A stretch of DNA of 9,079 bases from Candidatus Kapaibacterium sp. Its GTDB lineage: Bacteria; Bacteroidota; Ignavibacteria; Kapaibacteriales; UBA961. Positions 6,577-9,079 of this stretch are shown in pieces (positions within the stretch are counted from its first letter, which is position 1; each line of letters opens with the position of its first letter). Made by a program: the position numbers and the translations under genes. The notes under the pieces were generated by a model. That model saw only the letters and a program-made list of their open reading frames with translations. It had not been told where the DNA came from and did no database searches. The stretch is taken from positions 1 through 9,079 of the forward strand of contig JALRHN010000085.1 of the NCBI GenBank assembly GCA_023259575.1. The letters run 5' to 3'.

Positions 6577-7074
6577 ATAGGATCATTTCTTTTAATTTGT
6601 GGCATCGCTATTTTTGTTGGAAGCTTAATAATGTTTGGTTATTGTGTTGCACCTACATTATTTACAATATTGCCAACCAAAGATTTGGCTGGAATGGTAA
6701 ATCAAGCTATCCTGATTAAATTTAGAATATTGCAAGGTATATCTATTTTAATGATGCTTGGTGGATTTATTATATGTAAAAATAAATTTATTCCTAAAGA
6801 AAGAAATATACATATAGCATTCATCAGTTTTATTATGATTCTATTTCTTTTTTATGGAATATATATTCATAATACAATGTTTACTCTTGCCCAATCAATA
6901 ACTAGTTTTGATACTATTGTAGAGCATGAAAAGGCTCTAATTCAACAATTTAGACAATATCACAGATATTATTCAGCAACTGCATTGTTAGCAGCAAGTT
7001 TTGGCTTGGGGCTTACATTATATCATCTATCAATATTAATTATTTCTGGTAAAGAAATAACAATTAAGGATTAA
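6535..7074 (+). CDS. small four-helix integral membrane protein, DUF4149-like
   Basis: A protein of 179 residues from the ATG at 6535. The frame stays open back to an ATG at 6472, but that start would lie inside the divergent gene and add a polar, low-complexity stretch, so 6535 is preferred. No Shine-Dalgarno is visible. Four hydrophobic segments lie near residues 13-38, 62-82, 92-112 and 147-170. GYCVAPTLFTILPTKDLAG (35-53) after the first helix recalls the APVLF-x-x-L-x-x-x-x-AG pattern of DUF4149/TMEM205-type proteins, and FRQYHRYYSATALL (139-152) before the last helix resembles their F-x-x-x-H-x-x-S motif. Function of that family is not established. It diverges from the DsbA-like gene and its last 11 bases overlap the convergent gene's end. 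The membrane call is firm, the family assignment moderate. Confidence 0.7.
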   Translation: MILIENKSEIKKFIIGSFLLICGIAIFVGSLIMFGYCVAPTLFTILPTKDLAGMVNQAILIKFRILQGISILMMLGGFIICKNKFIPKERNIHIAFISFIMILFLFYGIYIHNTMFTLAQSITSFDTIVEHEKALIQQFRQYHRYYSATALLAASFGLGLTLYHLSILIISGKEITIKD

Positions 7075-9079
7075 TGATTATCGGCATATGATAATATCCA
7101 TCAGCAGATAGTAATTCTAACAGATATATTCCAGGATGAAGATCTTGAGAAGAGAATGATGCTTGATAATGACCACTTTCCATGACACCATGTGCCAATA
7201 CTACGGGATGAGTATTATTTAACACTGAACGAATCTGTAATACTGTATTACCAGCTGTAAGAATCCCAAAATCTACTTTGCTATTATCAATAATTGGATG
7301 AGGATTTGGTAAAGAAATTAATCCGGGCAATTTCGCAATATTAAATTTTAATTGTATATCACATTGCGATGAGTTCTCTGATTGAATTGATATTCCTTTG
7401 CCAGATAATGGGAAATATTTAGAAGCACAAGAATAATAAAATGCTAATGTGTCTCTGTCAATTGTATCCAAAGCAGATATTGCCTCTATTGGATGATAAC
7501 ACACTGCAATTCTTGTCTCAGTTAAGGGGGATAATCTAATAGGTAATTGCTCTGGCGGAACAGAAAAAGCAATATTATTCATCATAAATAAACTTGGAAA
7601 ATTAATTCCATATTTACCATAGTTTAATATGATGATTGTATCACATACTGTTTTACCTAATAATGTTGAATCATATCTCAATTCATTAGCTAGGGTACCA
7701 TTTTTAAATGAAATACTAATTGTTAAACCAGGAATTGTATCACTAATGATAGAAATATTACCAATTGAATCTTTAACTAATAATGTATAATTAGCATCTT
7801 GATAGGGGTCTTTAACATTAATAGAAACTATAGATGAAGCCCCATTCCCTTTAATAGTATAATCACAATTTTCTGTAAGTGAATCTATAAAACCCACAAA
7901 TTCTAATCCGGAATCGGTAATCCCATCATCTTTTATTGTAATAATAGCTGGCAAGCCACAATCTGCTGCAGATGAAAGAATTTGTGGTGGTTTTGAATCT
8001 GCCTTAGCCCTAAAAGTAATATCGGCAATAGTACGGCTTCTACAAGTATCACCTATAGATAAGATCTGTTTATAATCACCAGCACTATCAGCTTTATAAC
8101 AAATCAGAATTTCTTTTGTGCCACCACTTTGTAAATTGATAGGAAAACTTGTTCCTGATATTGTAAAATTCTTATCTAAACCTAAAAAATCAGCCGAACT
8201 TATTGTTTGAGAGAAATTCCCTTCATTAATTAATGTTATTGGAAAGCAATAAGATTTTTTAACAGGAATTTCCTGATCGATTATTAATGGAATGCCATTC
8301 CCAGTTAATCGAACAGTAAAACCAGGAATTGAAAACTTTTTAATGGAATTATAACCAGCAGAATCCTGGGCAGCAATCACAAAATAACCATCTTTATATG
8401 GGTCTATTAAACTAGCATCAAATGAAACAGAATCGGCATATTTTGTAAAAGGAGCAATAGAAACAGTAGTATTAATTTGAGAATCTGCAATATTAACCAC
8501 AGTAGCAATTCGAGAATCACCCGCTAATGTATCAAAAACCATCCCCTTGATAAAAGAACATTCTCTTCTAGAATTATATGATGGAGAATGAAAATCAAAG
8601 AGAGTAAAACTCATTCCACCGATATATCCATAAGAATTGGCAGGTCCATATCCATACACATAAATGCCAATAGGCTCTGTTGCACTAATAGAATGCACAC
8701 CGTCATTAATATTAACAGTAGCATAGTAAAAATTAGTTTTAGAAATTCTTGAAAAAGAGGTAGAAGGAATTAAAATACCATCTAGAATAACCGAATTTAT
8801 TGCATTCTGAGGAGCTACAACATTGACATATTGATAATTGTATACCTTAGAAGGCCGGCCATCTCCATTTAATTGAACAGCTTGTGCACTAATAAATCTA
8901 TAATTAGTAAGGAATTGCTCGAAAGGAGGAATAATCATCATAAAAGGATCGCTATTAGCAAGCCCAGTATTTGAAGTACTTGAAGTTTTTTTATACTGAG
9001 CAACCATAAATGGCTTATTACTATATATTTCAGCGGCCCTAGATAAAACTCCAGTGAAATATTGACCCTGATTCAAGTT
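7064..9079 (-). CDS. large secreted protein: IgGFc-binding-like region, two choice-of-anchor-D-like modules, T9SS sorting domain (5' end outside window)
   Basis: The frame is open to the right edge; the near-edge TTG at 9076-9074 is an internal codon, not a credible start, so 671 C-terminal residues are seen. Numbering from that TTG, residues 1-160 resemble the IgGFc-binding/adhesin region: LNQGQYF near the start, YSNKPFMVAQY, PPFEQFLTNYRF, DGVHSISATEPIGIYVYGYG (126-144) and SYGYIGG. Residues 173-372 and 373-571 are two similar modules; the second half of each (about 253-360 and 451-565) resembles choice-of-anchor D Ig-like domains (INEGNF / LNYGKYG; LICYKAD / IAVCYHP). The end (about 588-670) looks like a type A T9SS sorting domain: a PNP start, HYQASFSSQDLHPGIYLLEL and a final MPIIINP. 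The product is probably exported by type IX secretion to the cell surface or medium, perhaps as an adhesin-like or structural protein. Its stop overlaps the convergent gene's end by 11 bases, with no room for a separate terminator. Confidence 0.8.
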   Translation of the reverse strand, partial: NLNQGQYFTGVLSRAAEIYSNKPFMVAQYKKTSSTSNTGLANSDPFMMIIPPFEQFLTNYRFISAQAVQLNGDGRPSKVYNYQYVNVVAPQNAINSVILDGILIPSTSFSRISKTNFYYATVNINDGVHSISATEPIGIYVYGYGPANSYGYIGGMSFTLFDFHSPSYNSRRECSFIKGMVFDTLAGDSRIATVVNIADSQINTTVSIAPFTKYADSVSFDASLIDPYKDGYFVIAAQDSAGYNSIKKFSIPGFTVRLTGNGIPLIIDQEIPVKKSYCFPITLINEGNFSQTISSADFLGLDKNFTISGTSFPINLQSGGTKEILICYKADSAGDYKQILSIGDTCRSRTIADITFRAKADSKPPQILSSAADCGLPAIITIKDDGITDSGLEFVGFIDSLTENCDYTIKGNGASSIVSINVKDPYQDANYTLLVKDSIGNISIISDTIPGLTISISFKNGTLANELRYDSTLLGKTVCDTIIILNYGKYGINFPSLFMMNNIAFSVPPEQLPIRLSPLTETRIAVCYHPIEAISALDTIDRDTLAFYYSCASKYFPLSGKGISIQSENSSQCDIQLKFNIAKLPGLISLPNPHPIIDNSKVDFGILTAGNTVLQIRSVLNNTHPVVLAHGVMESGHYQASFSSQDLHPGIYLLELLSADGYYHMPIIINP
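7364..8560 (-). repeat. two diverged ~600-base internal modules of the secreted protein
   Basis: At protein level, residues 173-372 (bases 8560-7961) and 373-571 (bases 7960-7364) align in register without large gaps. Shared landmarks are a module-opening Cys (C173, C373), DPY (225/423), D-S-x-G-[YN] (238/436), IPG[FL]T (250/448), and cysteines C277/C478, C326/C526 and C345/C550. A further Cys at 572 marks the boundary to the C-terminal domain. DNA identity is low, so the duplication is old. Confidence 0.6.

Noticed and set aside
9074..9076. TTG as a start codon for the large secreted protein
   Set aside because: The frame stays open to the window edge, there is no signal peptide after it, and the following residues already lie inside the IgGFc-like region.

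Overview
The window is AT-rich throughout and gene-dense. It looks like a chromosomal segment from a member of the Bacteroidota or a close relative in the FCB group, with Kapaibacteriota or Ignavibacteria as alternatives. The support is indirect. The right-hand gene ends in what looks like a type IX secretion (Por) C-terminal sorting domain and carries IgGFc-binding-like and choice-of-anchor-D-like modules. Three genes encode predicted lipoproteins of Bacteroidota style. Most genes lack a clear Shine-Dalgarno sequence. No rRNA, tRNA, CRISPR array, transposase or phage gene was seen.

Layout: bases 2-340 (+) hold the 3' end of a gene with a small beta-rich C-terminal domain. It is followed after one base by a tandem GNAT-fold acyltransferase resembling WecD (342-1349, +). 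After a 107-base gap come two overlapping plus-strand genes for predicted lipoproteins (1457-2494 and 2445-4700). The first looks like a TIM-barrel, glycosidase-like protein. The second is a 751-residue alpha-helical, TPR-like protein. I recall this pair as recurring together in Bacteroidota without an assigned function, and it is the best candidate here for an undescribed system.

The strand then switches. On the minus strand are a DsbA-like thiol oxidoreductase with a CGWC active site (5808-6521) and, downstream of it, a YARHG-domain lipoprotein (4774-5712). Divergent from the DsbA-like gene, only 13 bases away, is a small four-helix membrane protein resembling DUF4149 (6535-7074, +). Its 3' end overlaps by 11 bases the end of a large secreted protein gene on the minus strand (7064 to beyond the right edge). 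That protein has two modules of about 200 residues with cysteines in register, then a sorting domain.

Almost everything with a recognisable signal points to the cell envelope: three lipoproteins, a periplasmic disulfide enzyme, an inner-membrane protein and a cysteine-rich exported protein. The DsbA-like protein could plausibly oxidise cysteines of exported proteins such as the right-hand one, but that is inference from proximity only. Family assignments were made by reading motifs from memory, not by database search.
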